Shown one piece after another: positions 37,327 through 49,820 of a stretch of DNA of 64,000 nt. Each line of letters begins with the position of its first letter. The stretch's first letter is position 1. The DNA is taken from NCBI GenBank assembly GCA_903813345.2, contig CAIIXF020000004.1:4483525-4547524 (forward strand), in the 5' to 3' direction. The stretch is from Owenia fusiformis (Eukaryota; Annelida; Polychaeta; Sabellida; Oweniidae). The position numbers were made by a program, and so were the translations under genes. The notes below the pieces were generated by a model. The model saw nothing but the letters and a program-made list of their open reading frames with translations, did not search any database and was not told the origin of the DNA.

Positions 37327-38250
37327 TAGGGTGGTCCAAAAAAAAGTGAACCCCTGCAACAGGCTATATTTTCCTTAATACATGCATGAATTTGCTCATA
37401 TTATCACATCCTGTAGAGAAAGGTCTAATAAAAATTTTGTCGACACCATAATTTATTCTCAGTCTTGAATTTCAAAGAAATTACAAGACTGAAACAAACA
37501 TGCCTCAAATTAGATTGTGTGCAATATTTTACCAATCTGATTGACGGAAATTGTTGATACACATGAGATGATCTTAAAAAAGCTTTCAGTGAGAGATTAT
37601 AAGTTTAAACCCTACCATATGACAAATGGGACACTATTTTAGCCGAAAACACATTTCACACTTTTATTGATCATTTTGAAGCTGTTTTAACCATTCAACA
37701 GTTAAGAGGCATGTTACCTACACAAACGGGTAGAGGGGGCAAAGTTACCACCTGTGACCCAAAATCTGAGAAGCCCTTCATATAAAATCTTACAAAAATT
37801 AAAAGAAAATCTTATATTCAGTGTTTTGAGCCATATTTCATTAGAATTGCTCCATAATTAGTGAAGATATTGACATTTTAAGACCATATAGGGTTATGTT
37901 GCGATTTCACTGGAAGATGCTCTCCTCCTTGGAAACATTGAACATTTCTTTTGATCACAATAACTTTGCAACTAACAGAGGTAGGATGCTAATTTTTACA
38001 TCATATTGTGTGGGATTCAAAACCAAACAAAGTCAGAAAACATTAGGTTTCCCAGATTCTGGCTTAAAAGATTTCCATGGGAAGATTGTTGAAGGGTTAA
38101 AGAATCGCAGATTTCAATACTAAGAAAAAGTTATAGTACCAACAAAATTTTTAGACCTTCCTCTACAACATGTGAAACTATGAAAGGATTCCCGCAGGTA
38201 ATAAGGGAAATATAACTGGTTGCAAGGGTTCACTTTTTTGGACCACCCTG
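37327..38250. mobile_element. mariner-type MITE, 924 bp
   Basis: The left end TAGGGTGGTCCAAAAAAAAG and the right end TTTTTTGGACCACCCTG, flanked by TA, are inverted; the arms continue for about 120 bp (AGTGAACCCCTGCAAC opposite GTTGCAAGGGTTCACTT). The interior has only a 75-codon frame without known motifs. Confidence 0.7.
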
Positions 38251-39024
38251 TAAATGGACAAACAAACCAACAAGCCAATCACAAGACTACTTGACTACAA
38301 AACTACAATCGCATCAACAATTCCGTAAAGAGTGATAGCAAACTAGATTTCGGTTTACGACAGCAAAAATACTGTGTTAATAAGAGAAGCGTTTCTGCTG
38401 TTTCAATAAATGACGCACACCATGTGAAATTACTTCATGGATGTGGTTTATCAATTCTTTGAAAATAGCTATATGTAATTAGAAAAAAGTAGAGATTCAA
38501 AAGTATTTAGTTGCAGTTCTGCATCATTATGTAAGCTTAATGAGACATTCTGAAAGATATGACATTTAATAATGGACGTTCCAAAATTACTTTTACCTCG
38601 GGGAAGTGGTTATTTCTTATTAGACTAAGTATCATACTCTGACTGATACGGAAAATTTTAATTACAGTCCTAATGGTCATATCTTAATGACTCCAAAAGT
38701 CATAATATCGTAACTTTAATATACGACTTGTTCATTTCTAGGAAAATGAAAACATATCAGAGAAAAATGCAAAAACAATAGTTTCTAATTGGTATACATT
38801 TGAAAGACAATTCACAAATGGTTTCATTTACAATTATTCTTATAATTAGGAATTAAACTCATTTCTTCGACAGAATACGATGTGCAAATTCAATTGTAAG
38901 ACACAATTGGATTATAAATATGTAGTGAGGTCAAATACTGTGTCCTAATTTGACGTACATATGGTAATTTGGTAATTGAATTATATAAAGTCTCAGGAAG
39001 CAAATAAGCTTTTCTTTTGCAAGA
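38251..39024. other. no gene recognised
   Basis: Nothing identifiable was seen. Confidence 0.4.
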
Positions 39025-39565
39025 CGAACTGCACTGGGGATGAACTGGAAACGAGGGGGGTTTTGCCTCGTATCAAAATGGCAGCAGTAGATTTTGAGCA
39101 TTCAGTAAGATTTTTTATTTTCATGATTCTTGTGCTTTTGTCCTTCAAATTACAACTAAATATTTAAGTAATAAGTGGTTTGTGAGTTACGGTTTCAGAA
39201 TATAATTACACCATAGAATATAATGCAATTATTGCTTTGATATTTCCAAACTGGTTTTCTCGCTTAGGAAACGAGGAAAGTTTTTGCAAGTTAAACATTT
39301 CTTCTTAAACATTGAAAATAGTGCCTCGTTTCCAAAGCGAGAGAATTGACATCAGCAATTACTGGATTGATTTCTAAGTTGTAATTATATTTTAAAACCG
39401 GTACTTACTATTTACCTGCCAAATATTTAGTTGTAATATTCAAAACAAAAGCACGAAAATCGAGAGAAGAAAATATCTAACCAAATGCTCCTTTTTCGTT
39501 CGCGGCAAATTTGATACGAGGTAAAACCTCCTTGTTTCCAGTTCATCCCCATTGAACTGGTAGTA
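39025..39565. mobile_element. foldback element, arms meeting in the centre
   Basis: GGGGATGAACTGGAAACGAG near 39036 pairs with CTTGTTTCCAGTTCATCCCC near 39530. The pairing continues through TTTTGCCTCGTATCAAA, TTACAACTAAATATTT and TATAATTACA to about 39295. It is a full-length imperfect palindrome of about 540 bp. Confidence 0.65.
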
Positions 39566-40339
39566 TAGTCCGTAATACACGTTTTCAAGTATCGTGACAT
39601 TGGCCCGTTTTTCATCTTCAGCTTTCGAGCAGAGCAGTAAGCAATTAGGGAATCAAACATTTTATGACCACCACGACAGTAAAATATTTCATTTATTTTG
39701 TCATCTGTAGAAACTACGTACATTTTAACAAGACCTGCGTTGAATGCATTAATTTAAATTAGACTTTCGTCATTTTCACAATAACGATACTACATTCATC
39801 GTATCAATATCCGGGGCGTAATGAGGGTAATACAAGACGAATAACTAATGTTTTCATAGTTTCATTTATAAATGTTACTTAATATTTATTTGCTTAACAA
39901 TCTGACATTCTATCTTTCACACATTCATACTCCCTTTACGAACGAAAAATAATCAACATTTCCAATAGTTGCGTCACCGATACCATAATATTCTAGTTGT
40001 CGTGCCACGAAATCTATAATTAAGTTCTTGTGTTCAGACGAAATCATATCTGGTATTTGATATTAGTGTATAATTAAACATTTGTGACATAGGTCAAAAT
40101 GCCTGTCATTGAATTGTCAATGAGTGAAATCAAGTTTGATCAAAACATTACAATGGTACAAGACAGTAACATCATTGTGAACAGTGACGTTCTTTAACGT
40201 ATGCATAATTCATATTCACGAAAAATGATAAAAAGTAACATATAAATTGCGCATGGAGCAAGTCGGAACAATGCAGTAGTAGAAAAATTGATTAAAATAA
40301 AATACATTTCGATACACATCTAAAAGATCAAATATTAGT
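39566..40339. other. no gene recognised
   Basis: Nothing identifiable was seen. Confidence 0.4.
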
Positions 40340-40962
40340 ACAATAACGTCATTTGGAAGGGCAATATAGTGGAATATTGGTCCGAGGGCCAAAGGCCCAA
40401 GGTCCAATATTTCACTGTATTACATACCCAGCGAAGCATTTGTATTGAAGTCAATGGAGCTGAAGGTCGGCTATATATTCCTGTATAGCCGCCAAACCTT
40501 TTAACATGACAATCTTATGACGTCATCGGGACGTCATGTTTCATTTCTTCCTAATTTCACTCGCACACAGACACGTGGCGTCATTGATATAACGTAGCCA
40601 TGATATAAAAGTATGTAATACAACAGTTATGTCCGTATCATTGAATATATGCCTTCGGTCTGTCATAATATAACCCTCGCAAGCTCGGGCTATATTGGTG
40701 ACAGACCTCAGGCATATATTCAATGATAGGGACATAACTGCTAAATATCGCCCGCAGTAATGACGTTACTACTATCATTACCACCGTTAATGACCAGGAC
40801 TGAAATAGCAAGAAAATCTTACGCACTGAACGATATCTAATTTCGCGGGGAAAATTGCCGGTCAAGAATTGCATTCTCGACCCGCAGTATTGACCGCCAC
40901 TATGACGTCACATTTTGCTTAGGTTGATATAGTCAAACGAATGCCTTCTAAACAAGCACTAA
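40340..40962. repeat. palindromic repeat hosting the composite array (left part)
   Basis: AATAACGTCATTT with GGGCAATATAGTG at 40342 returns in inverted form at about 40735-40755. The inner hairpin GGTCCGAGGGCCAAAGGCCC and the TATATGCC/GGCATATA pairs make this strongly self-complementary. The right part, 40745-40960, matches 21180-21358 inverted. The host repeat resumes at 43958 after the inserted array. Confidence 0.65.
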
Positions 40963-42220
40963 GGTATGAGGTTCCATATCCATCCGCCAAAAGGTATGAC
41001 CCCTATATAGTCCATTTAAAAACTCGTGGTATTGTTCTAAATAACGCCATAGTTGGCTTCTAGGGTACCTAGTATGCCACTATTTGGTATCAAAATAAAG
41101 AGGAGGAGTTCAACTTTCATTTGAATTACGAAAATAGCGATGTAGGTCAAAAATAGTTCCGACGTGAGGTTGTTTACTACGCGTTTGCCCGTCGTATCAG
41201 AATTGAGGAAGTGGTAGCAAACGCGAGTCACAATAAATGGACGCTGATATCTCAAAAAGTAACCTGACTCCCTATAATTTGATGTAGATCAATCGAACCC
41301 CTATATGAACAGGTACATTTTGATATATAACACTATGGGGGGTAAGCGTTTTATAGTTGGTCACGAACGCCATATGTGCAAAGTATTGTTATGAATTTTC
41401 GAATTTGGTGTTGGATTACGGTACTCATACCTTAATATGAGGCCTAAAATTGTCTGCTAGTTGGCCAGAGACCAATATTCTAGCAGAATTTGAGAACAGA
41501 ATCGATTTTTTCGTTCTGCGTGGGGCAAACAATGATTTGAAATCACTTTCAACCATTCTGTGAGTAGAAGAATGGTCATAAGAGGCCCGTGGAGGGTCAT
41601 GAATGAAAGAGAGCCCTCTGAAATTCGGTCAAAATTGCAGGTTATTTCTTCATTTTTTGCTAAAATTACATGATTTTCAGGGCCCATATCTCAGTGAAAT
41701 TGCTACAATGTAGCGATTTTTCATTTTTACAGGCTAGATACACGTGTCAGGTCGACAGAAACAGTAATCATGTGTGATTTTTAAATTGCTACATTGTAGC
41801 AATATTTATTTCAAAATACAGGTGTGAGGGAAACTGCAATTTAGTTAGATTTGGGCGAAAATGGCCAAATTTCAGTCAAAATCCTCGGGACACAGGGCCT
41901 TTGTCTTAGATTTAGTCAATGATGCAACTCTTAGTAGAAGGTGTGCCATATAGGGAATGAAAGCTGTTTGTCATACGTATCATTTTCTTCAATAAACTCA
42001 GAGATAGTCAGGTTAGATTTGTGACGTCACAGTGGCAAAGTTAGACTAGCATATTTAGACGTATTTGGGGTAGGGCAAATTAACCCTTTCTAGCCTAAAT
42101 GGATAAATTTTTCACATATTCAGCCAGTTTCGACGTTTTTATGCATTTTTGAACTAAAAATGATATTTTCTGCCAAAAAAAGTTGCAGAGACAAAAATCA
42201 GTGTGATGTCATAACACATT
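40961..42220 (+). repeat. 1260-bp tandem unit (A plus B), first copy
   Basis: The unit repeats exactly at 42221-43480 with only a handful of single-base differences, and its first 480 bases recur at 43481-43957. Part A is 40963-41431, bounded by GGTATGAG and CTCATACC. Part B is 41436-42218 and has no inverted termini. TTAA lies at both A/B joints. Frames on the minus strand within A (opening at TTG) and B (76 codons) show no known motif. Confidence 0.85.
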
Positions 42221-43957
42221 AAGGTATGAGGTTCCATATCCATCCGCCAAAAGGTATGACCCCTATATAGTCCATTTAAAAACTCGTGGTATTGTTCTAA
42301 ATAACGCCATAGTTGGCTTCTAGGGTACCTAGTATGCCACTATTTGGTATCAAAATAAAGAGGAGGAGTTCAACTTTCATTTGAATTACGAAAATAGCGA
42401 TGTAGGTCAAAAATAGTTCCGACGTGAGGTTGTTTACTACGCGTTTGCCCGTCGTATCAGAATTGAGGAAGTGGTAGCAAACGCGAGTCACAATAAATGG
42501 ACGCTGATATCTCAAAAAGTAACCTGACTACCTATAATTTGATGTAGATCAATCGAACCCCTATATGAACAGGTACATTTTGATATATAACACTATGGGG
42601 GGTAAGCGTTTTATAGTTGGTCACGAACGCCATATGTGCAAAGTATTGTTATGAATTTTCGAATTTGGTGTTGGATTACGGTACTCATACCTTAATATGA
42701 GGCCTAAAATTGTCTGCTAGTTGGCCAGAGACCAATATTCTAGCAGAATTTGAGAACAGAATCGATTTTTTCGTTCTGCGTGGGGCAAACAATGATTTGA
42801 AATCACTTTCAACCATTCTGTGAGTAGAAGAATGGTCATAAGAGGCCCGTGGAGGGTCATGAATGAAAGAGAGCCCTCTGAAATTCGGTCAAAATTGCAG
42901 GTTATTTCTTCATTTTTTGCTAAAATTACATGATTTTCAGGGCCCATATCTCAGTGAAATTGCTACAATGTAGCGATTTTTCATTTTTACAGGCTAGATA
43001 CACGTGTCAGGTCGACAGAAACAGTAATCATGTGTGATTTTTAAATTGCTACATTGTAGCAATATTTATTTCAAAATACAGGTGTGAGGGAAACTGCAAT
43101 TTAGTTAGATTTGGGCGAAAATGGCCAAATTTCAGTCAAAATCCTCGGGACACAGGGCCTTTGTCTTAGATTTAGTCAATGATGCAACTCTTAGTAGAAG
43201 GTATGCCATATAGGGAATGAAAGCTGTTTGTCAGACGTATCATTTTCTTCAATAAACTCAGAGATAGTCAGGTTAGATTTGTGACGTCACAGTGGCAAAG
43301 TTAGACTAGCATATTTAGACGTATTTGGGGTAGGGCAAATTAACCCTTTCTAGCCTAAATGGATAAATTTTTCACATATTCAGCCAGTTCCGACGTTTTT
43401 ATGCATTTTTGAACTAAAAATGATATTTTCTGCCAAAAAAAGTTGCAGAGACAAAAATCAGTGTGATGTCATAACACATTAAGGTATGAGGTTCCATATC
43501 CATCCGCCAAAAGGTATGACCCCTATATAGTCCATTTAAAAACTCGTGGTATTGTTCTAAATAACGCCATAGTTGGCTTCTAGGGTACCTAGTATGCCAC
43601 TATTTGGTATCAAAATAAAGAGGAGGAGTTCAACTTTCATTTGAATTACGAAAATAGCGATGTAGGTCAAAAATAGTTCCGACGTGAGGTTGTTTACTAC
43701 GCGTTTGCCCGTCGTATCAGAATTGAGGAAGTGGTAGCAAACGCGAGTCACAATAAATGGACGCTGATATCTCAAAAAGTAACCTGACTCCCTATAATTT
43801 GATGTAGATCAATCGAACCCCTATATGAACAGGTACATTTTGATATATAACACTATGGGGGGGGGGGGTAAGCGTTTTATAGTTGGTCACGAACGCCATA
43901 TGTGCAAAGTATTGTTATGAATTTTCGAATTTGGTGTTGGATTACGATACTCATACC
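40963..43957. mobile_element. composite A-B-A-B-A element with 1260-bp period
   Basis: Three A copies (469-480 bp) alternate with two B copies (783 bp). The whole 2,995-bp block starts with GGTATGAG and ends with CTCATACC. It is flanked by CTAA on both sides (40959-40962 and 43958-43961), while the related uninterrupted repeat at 21.1 kb reads CTTAAA there. The block therefore appears to have inserted as one piece with a 3-4 bp target duplication; TAA would suit the PIF/Harbinger superfamily, but this is inference. The third A has a G-run expansion near 43858. No transposase is encoded. Confidence 0.75.
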
Positions 43958-43998
43958 CTAAAACCCATAGAACTGGCCCGGCAAGGTGGTAATAATGA

Positions 43999-44347
43999 CA
44001 TACCTCCATGGTAAGAAAGAAGGTAAATCAACGAAAATGTTACTTGTCCATTGCCATCAAAATATTTTCAAATTGTTTCCAACGGACTATCGAACGTCGT
44101 TACGTAATTTTGTCACGTTTTGTTACATGAAACGACATCCTATTTGCTATTATGTGGTCGGATTGCTACAAGGGTTTCATTATATCAACTTTTTGTAATC
44201 AGCTGAGAACATGACGGGTAACGTCTCTTTTAATTAGATTTTGAAATGATACAAGGTAGAATGTCGAATTGTATGTCTCAAAGCCCAAATTCCTATGAAA
44301 AAAAGGATTAAAATATGACATTTGGAATATATATATAGGTATCGCTC
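43999..44347. other. no gene recognised
   Basis: The repeat that hosts the array ends at about 43999. The open frame across 43986-44198 has no recognisable motif. Confidence 0.4.
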
Positions 44348-44349
44348 AA

Positions 44350-44392
<43 letters not shown>

Positions 44393-44393
44393 G
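44348..44393 (+). repeat. (ATC)n microsatellite
   Basis: About 15 uninterrupted CAT/ATC triplets. Confidence 0.95.
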
Positions 44394-45276
44394 ATGTTAT
44401 CAAAAATAGAAATAGAATAAAAATAAAGGAGTTCCTTCCTTCCTCTTATTCAAAATGAAGCCAAAAAATTCAAAAATCAATGGGAGTTTTCTTCAACGCT
44501 CTGAGATTGTTTAGAACACCAAACTAATCGGTACACCAATTGGTCATTTCTATTTTTTTTAAATATCGTGAATGCATATAATTTTATGACCAATATTGTC
44601 TACATAGGCGTAGCTAATATCCAAAGGTATTCAGACAAATTCTAATTTGTGTAGTGTTGATGATTTGTGTGGTGTTGATGTAAAATTTAGTAAAATAGGT
44701 ACTAGTCCTATCTCTTTCACAGTCTCAATTGCAATAAGACTTTTTCCAGTAAAGGTAATTTTATGTTTTTTTATTTGCCTGCCTTATACCTGGCTACGCA
44801 AATTGAAGAGGAGGGTAAGCCCAAGAGCTTAAGAGATAACATACACAATTACGTCTCTTGCTCACCACCTTCGTTTGTTCAAATTTTCACCAGCTAGTTT
44901 CCAAATGGTACACTTCGATGTGGTGTTTTAATTGATGTTTTAATTGATGTAGGCATAATCCGTACACATTTTCTTTATCTTGATGTAAAATAAGAAGCTG
45001 TGATATTGATTATCACGCCAGATATGAATATAATATTATTCTAAGCGTTTTTCGAAAATTTTCAAGCCACCATTAATGACGTCATTTGTTTGTCGATTTT
45101 TGACCAATCAGAGATGTATGTCATCTCAAATTCAGGTTTACATTATAAACTTATGTCATCTTTGAACTCTTTGGTTACCTCCCTCTGCGCCAATGGTTTT
45201 GAAATAATATCCATTGTATTTGAAAAGGTTCTAATACGAGATGTGGGCAAATATTAATAGTCAAGGTATTATACAT
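44394..45276. other. no gene recognised
   Basis: Nothing identifiable was seen. Confidence 0.4.
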
Positions 45277-45412
45277 AAGGGTTATGTACTGGGAGGTTTT
45301 GGATATGGGGTTTATCCAGAGGGAGATATGCATATCTACCTGAGGGACCGTAGGTAGATGTGCATATCTCACGAGGGATGAACCCAATATCCAAACCGAC
45401 CGTACATAACTG
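45277..45412. repeat. palindromic repeat, GGGTTATGTACTGGGAGG family
   Basis: The left GTTATGTACTGGGAGGTTTT and the right ACCGACCGTACATAAC are inverted partners, and the centre contains inverted TATCTACCTG/AGGTAGA words. It is the best-preserved of the four copies. Confidence 0.65.
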
Positions 45413-45413
45413 C

Positions 45414-45616
45414 TTTATCCTATACCAAGTAGAGTTTTCATTGAAATTACCGGAAGCGAGAAGATATGCACCGAGCCACCGAAGCGGTAAGATATGCACT
45501 GAAGCGGGAGATATGGCGGGAGATATGGAGGTTCTGGATATGGAAACCTCAAAATCAGGATACGGGATATATCTTACCAACTTATCTCCCTAAAACTCAA
45601 CTTGGCATAGGATAAA
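45414..45616. mobile_element. 203-bp MITE abutting the palindromic repeat
   Basis: TTTATCCTATACCAAGTAGA and the inverted TCAACTTGGCATAGGATAAA bound the element, with TGC on both sides. The interior repeats AAGCGGGAGATATGGCGGGA-like words. It is a direct relative of 17289-17589. Confidence 0.65.
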
Positions 45617-47204
45617 TGCAGCTATTGTGCTGAAAATACTCAAAGTACATGTAGACACTGCATATTTATTTATGTTAACATATTTGAAGGTAACAGACCG
45701 TAACAGGTTTATTTAACAGGATTATGAAGCTCCGAAATAGAATGCCACAACTGCATTAAAACTTTCTTGGTTTAAGTTGCTGAAACCGAGTGTACACATA
45801 TTTAGCTAATCACCAATATATCTTCGTATAAGTAGAATTCCTTAAAAATCACACGCACTAACCCGATATAAGGTAACGCCATTCAAAGCGATTAATTTTT
45901 ATATTATATATAATTAGCCGTTTCAGTCACGATTCAGTCGTGAGCGTCCAAAACAGGAATATAATTTATTTCATTTTGTACAAAATCTATGCATATCTTC
46001 TATGAGAGCGTGTGAACTTCCAAGTTCTCGAATTGCTTTTATAGTTAATATTATGGAATAATTCAAACAATAGCAAAATAACAAAATCCTTGTTTGTAGA
46101 CAGAGCTTTGTGGCCGAACTTCTGAGTGAAAATACCAGATGCTGATCGAATTCGGTAAATATTGCTTCGTTATGGTTCACCAAAAGTATTTTTATATAGA
46201 AAATTGAATTGTCTAACTTTTTTACACGCTAAGTGTTACGTTAAGTTTGTGAACATTAACGTTTCAGAGGTTCAATTCAGTTTTTAACCTAAGATGTATT
46301 TTTGCGAGAACTCGGATAGAATGATGTTCTATCATATGGTTTGCGACAAACCTTCCAGTTTCCGTTGATTTAAAATGTGAATGTCGATTTTCAAAACTTC
46401 ATCAGATGTGTCATCAATTTCCGACTTATTGTTATTTCTGAAAAAAATAGAAATGAATTTAATATTTCAAGCCCTAAAAGAAGTATTTTCTTCACAGACA
46501 ATGCAAATAAAAATTCAAACATTAATAGGGTTTGAAATGTAATACAACGGGGAGTTAAGGGTTGCCAAACTAATGGAGGGGAGTGTACATGCGAATATGG
46601 AAAGCTAAGAATTCAAGATACTAAAGTATAGCCTTTTAAACCAGCGCTTCGACTGCAGTAAACTCAGTCATTTTCATGGCATTACATGCAAAATATCACC
46701 ACCTGCCATTTGTCAAAGATGCCAAACACTGTCCACAAAATGTTGCAGACTATAACAAGATTCAAGATTCTATTGTGTTTCAAGCCAAAACAATTGGCTT
46801 CCTCACAAAACCAATTACAAGACATAGTTATACAGTTATACAGTAAAATGCATTGTTTAACAAATATTTAAATGTTACTAGCTCCCGACGTTGATAAAAA
46901 AGTTTGTTTATAAAATGTATCAATTCGTTTACAATTTCATAATCATACGAAATCATTAAATTTCATCCGACATATTTTCAAATGAATCAATAAAACTTAG
47001 ATTGTTAATGTTGATGTAAACAATTCATATCTGCAATCGTTATAACAATCACATAAAAGGTGAAAATACTTTTCATCCTTCACTTCCCCCTTATTGCAAA
47101 TTTGGCAAATTGTGTCTTTTACTTCAAGTCGATTCAGTTAAGTGCCATCTTTTTTCTTTTTCTCGTGGCTCCCCGTTTCAATTCTTTCAATTCAAAATGA
47201 TATA
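45617..47204. other. no gene recognised
   Basis: Apart from the dispersed repeat at 46540-46595 (GTACACTCCCCTCCATTAGT on the minus strand), nothing was identified. Confidence 0.4.
46540..46595 (-). repeat. dispersed repeat, second copy of 2805-2856
   Basis: The reverse complement reads TACACTCCCCTCCATTAG, TTTGGCAACCC and CTCCCCGTTGTATTAC, matching the order at 2805-2856. Confidence 0.45.
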
Positions 47205-47342
47205 CAGGGTGGGCCAAAAAGCCACCCCCCCTAGCCATTACTCCTGATAAATATTTATTTATATATCATTGTTGGTGTACATGTTAAAAAATAAATATTT
47301 ATCAGGAGTAATGGCTATGGGGTGGTTTTTTGGCCCACCCTG
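47205..47342. mobile_element. 138-bp hairpin MITE with mariner-type ends
   Basis: CAGGGTGGGCCAAAAAGCCA and GGTTTTTTGGCCCACCCTG lie at the two ends, flanked by TA. The arms of about 60 bp (CCATTACTCCTGATAAATAT opposite ATATTTATCAGGAGTAATGG) leave a loop of about 25 bases. This is almost pure terminal repeat. Confidence 0.8.
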
Positions 47343-48913
47343 TATTTATTAAACTCTCTGCGTTTGCTTGATGCACACACTTCAACCAATATTTTATGGA
47401 ATATAAAAGTGAATCTATAGCTAAAGAAAATCTTCCTTAATCGTTTTTGACCGCATAACTTGAAGTATATTTATTAACCCCTAAAAGGAATTTGCAAAAT
47501 GTATTATTTATTTTTTCAGGAATAAAGTCTTTATAACAGCTCTCTAATTTGAGGTCCAATTGACTAATCCTTCTGTCAACTTTGAATTGAAACATAGACC
47601 AAAATTCACTTCCATATGATAATAACATCTGATGATGATATAATAATATCATAATGTAACTATTCAATATAAATGTAATGGTCATTAGAGAAATCCTGCA
47701 TGGCGTTTCGGGCACAGTACCAAAGACAACACGATTTGACCTCAGTTGAGTGTGAATTGCGGTATTCATCCGTTGGTGCAGGTCATTGGGGAGAGGTGGT
47801 TCGGAGGGTTTACGCGAACCCCCTCCTAATCTTGCCTAAAAATATTTGAACCCACCTTTTTGGGCAATTATACGAACCCCAAAATTTTGATTTAATTTTT
47901 TGCAGTATATCAGTTATTGGGACGGTGATAATGCTGGACGGCCAGGTCCAAGCAGACCCCTGGAGTTGCAGACTTCATTGTATCGCATTCTTACACAACT
48001 ACATGTTAGCAACAATTCGATCATATTCTATAGTGTGCCGTGTGTTAAATGAGCACGAAAATAACCAATATATTGTTATCGAGAATCTTTACCCACGTTC
48101 TGTTAAACATTCGACCTTTTCTCGATAATAAACCCATTCCCTCATCAATTTAACTTACCTCTAATCGATCTGGCTTTGTCATGCTTGTTAGTTTTAAGAT
48201 AAGAAGATAAACGACTTTGAATCTCATCCTTTATCGAGTTTTGAGAACCTTCACCGCCAGACCACTTAAAAGACCTTTAAATCTTATTCAAGGATTTTAG
48301 AATTTTTTGCTTTGATCGCGATCGATATTGAACAAATCACACGTCCGTTGGGATGTCTTTCAGTTATATTGCACCAACGAAAATCATGGTTAAAATCATC
48401 TTTAGGGAACAATCAACGTTTGTCACACTCATATACAGGGCGTATGTTATCTACTTATGGTATATGTGAATTGTACATTTAATAATTGCGAAACCTATCA
48501 TGATTTTACAAAGTGTCACCAGAAAAAGCAACGAGAACACAAATCTAATTGAAGTAATTGAAGTATATAATTGAGAAAATGGTGATTCAAAGACTTAATC
48601 TAGGTGATTTTTGCTTTCATGCTTTTGAACTTCCGTATGGTCGATAGATGGACCCCTCGTCAATGTATTTTACACCAACCTAATATCATGTGGTGCCATT
48701 CCATAATTGTTGCAAGAAAACATTTAACGATTTGAACACTACATGCACGTTTATTGTAGCTTGTATGGGTCCATAAAATCCCGCCATTAAATATGTGTTC
48801 TAAACGCTTTTTGGGTTTGTTACCAAAATATTTGCTTCTCATCTAGCATGCCATTCGAGAAGTGACGTCAATAAAACCTAAACAATAACCAATTAAAGAC
48901 CAAAGTACAATAG
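47343..48913. other. no gene recognised
   Basis: The 110-codon minus-strand frame at 47437-47769 has no recognised motif and unremarkable composition. Confidence 0.4.
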
Positions 48914-48980
48914 GGATGCGAGTAGAAATAATCTTGATTTACGTAATTTTATATTCAAAATTCAGTCATTTGATATGGAA
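48914..48980 (+). repeat. GATGCGAGTAG-terminus MITE, left end only
   Basis: GATGCGAGTAGAAATAATCT followed by TGATTTACG and ATATTCAAAATTCAGTCA matches copy 1 at 28095. Confidence 0.6.
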
Positions 48981-49169
48981 ATAAATCCATATATTACTAG
49001 AATGCTCTTGTTACAAAGATTTGAGAAAAACTATTATCAGACCCCCTATGGTTCATGATAATCAAGAGTTACTGATACATCTTCTTTCAAATAAAAATTG
49101 TGTAAAACTTACAGCAAAATTTATAATGTCAGCACTTGAAAAACGACAAAAAATTGTATAAATAACACA

Positions 49170-49241
49170 CTGTAATTATATGTATTTGTATAGTGCCTCA
49201 TAAGCCTGATAAGGCTGGGTGCCGATTAAGGTGCGTGGCAC

Positions 49242-49273
<32 letters not shown>

Positions 49274-49275
49274 AT
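49170..49275 (+). repeat. possible SINE/LINE tail with (AAAT)n
   Basis: A compact segment (AGTGCCTCATAAGCCTGATA, AGGCTGGGTGCC) runs into an (AAAT)n array at about 49240-49275. This layout is common at the 3' ends of CR1/L2-mobilised elements, but family identity is inference. Confidence 0.4.
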
Positions 49276-49820
49276 ATTACACGCAAACGTTTGTTAGGTC
49301 GATAGCGCAGTCAGATGTCCCTTTGGTAGTTCGACTTTTTCAGGAAAGCAACAAACTTGGCACAGTTGTAGAAACATATGATCTGAATGAAAAATGATTT
49401 CGGGGCAAGTGATTCGGGGTGGTCTTCATGGATTGTAAGCCTCTGACCCCCACCCCTATCAGGCAGGGAGGGGGTACATTATAATAAAATAAATAAAAAT
49501 AGTTGTAAAGTATATTTCTTTAAATGACTTCATTTGGTGATTGCTTTGAGCCTTGAAATTGAGAAAAACCTATTTTAGAAGTGGTGTTTAGGAAGGAAAA
49601 TACATTTTAACCCAATTATCTAGCGTGAATTCACCTTTCAAAGGGTCAAATATGGGACATCAAGTACTGTATTTCAAGAATGTGATGTCTGATCATCCTG
49701 AAAAAATTCATACTAATAGAGATATAGGTGTTAATCACTCATATGATATGTGGCTTGTGTAGCTCATGTAATTTTTGAAAATAAATTATCGAAATATGGA
49801 TATTTAAGCCCTTGCGGCCT

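Noticed and set aside
41037-41255. 72-codon minus-strand frame repeated in each A unit
   Set aside because: It opens at TTG, has no known motif, and is repeated only because the DNA unit is repeated. The older copy at 30861-31199 does not keep the protein well.
40961-43966. CRISPR-like or satellite array
   Set aside because: The units are 1260 bp, with TIR-bounded parts and only two and a fraction copies, in animal DNA. The composite transposon reading explains the ends and flanks better.
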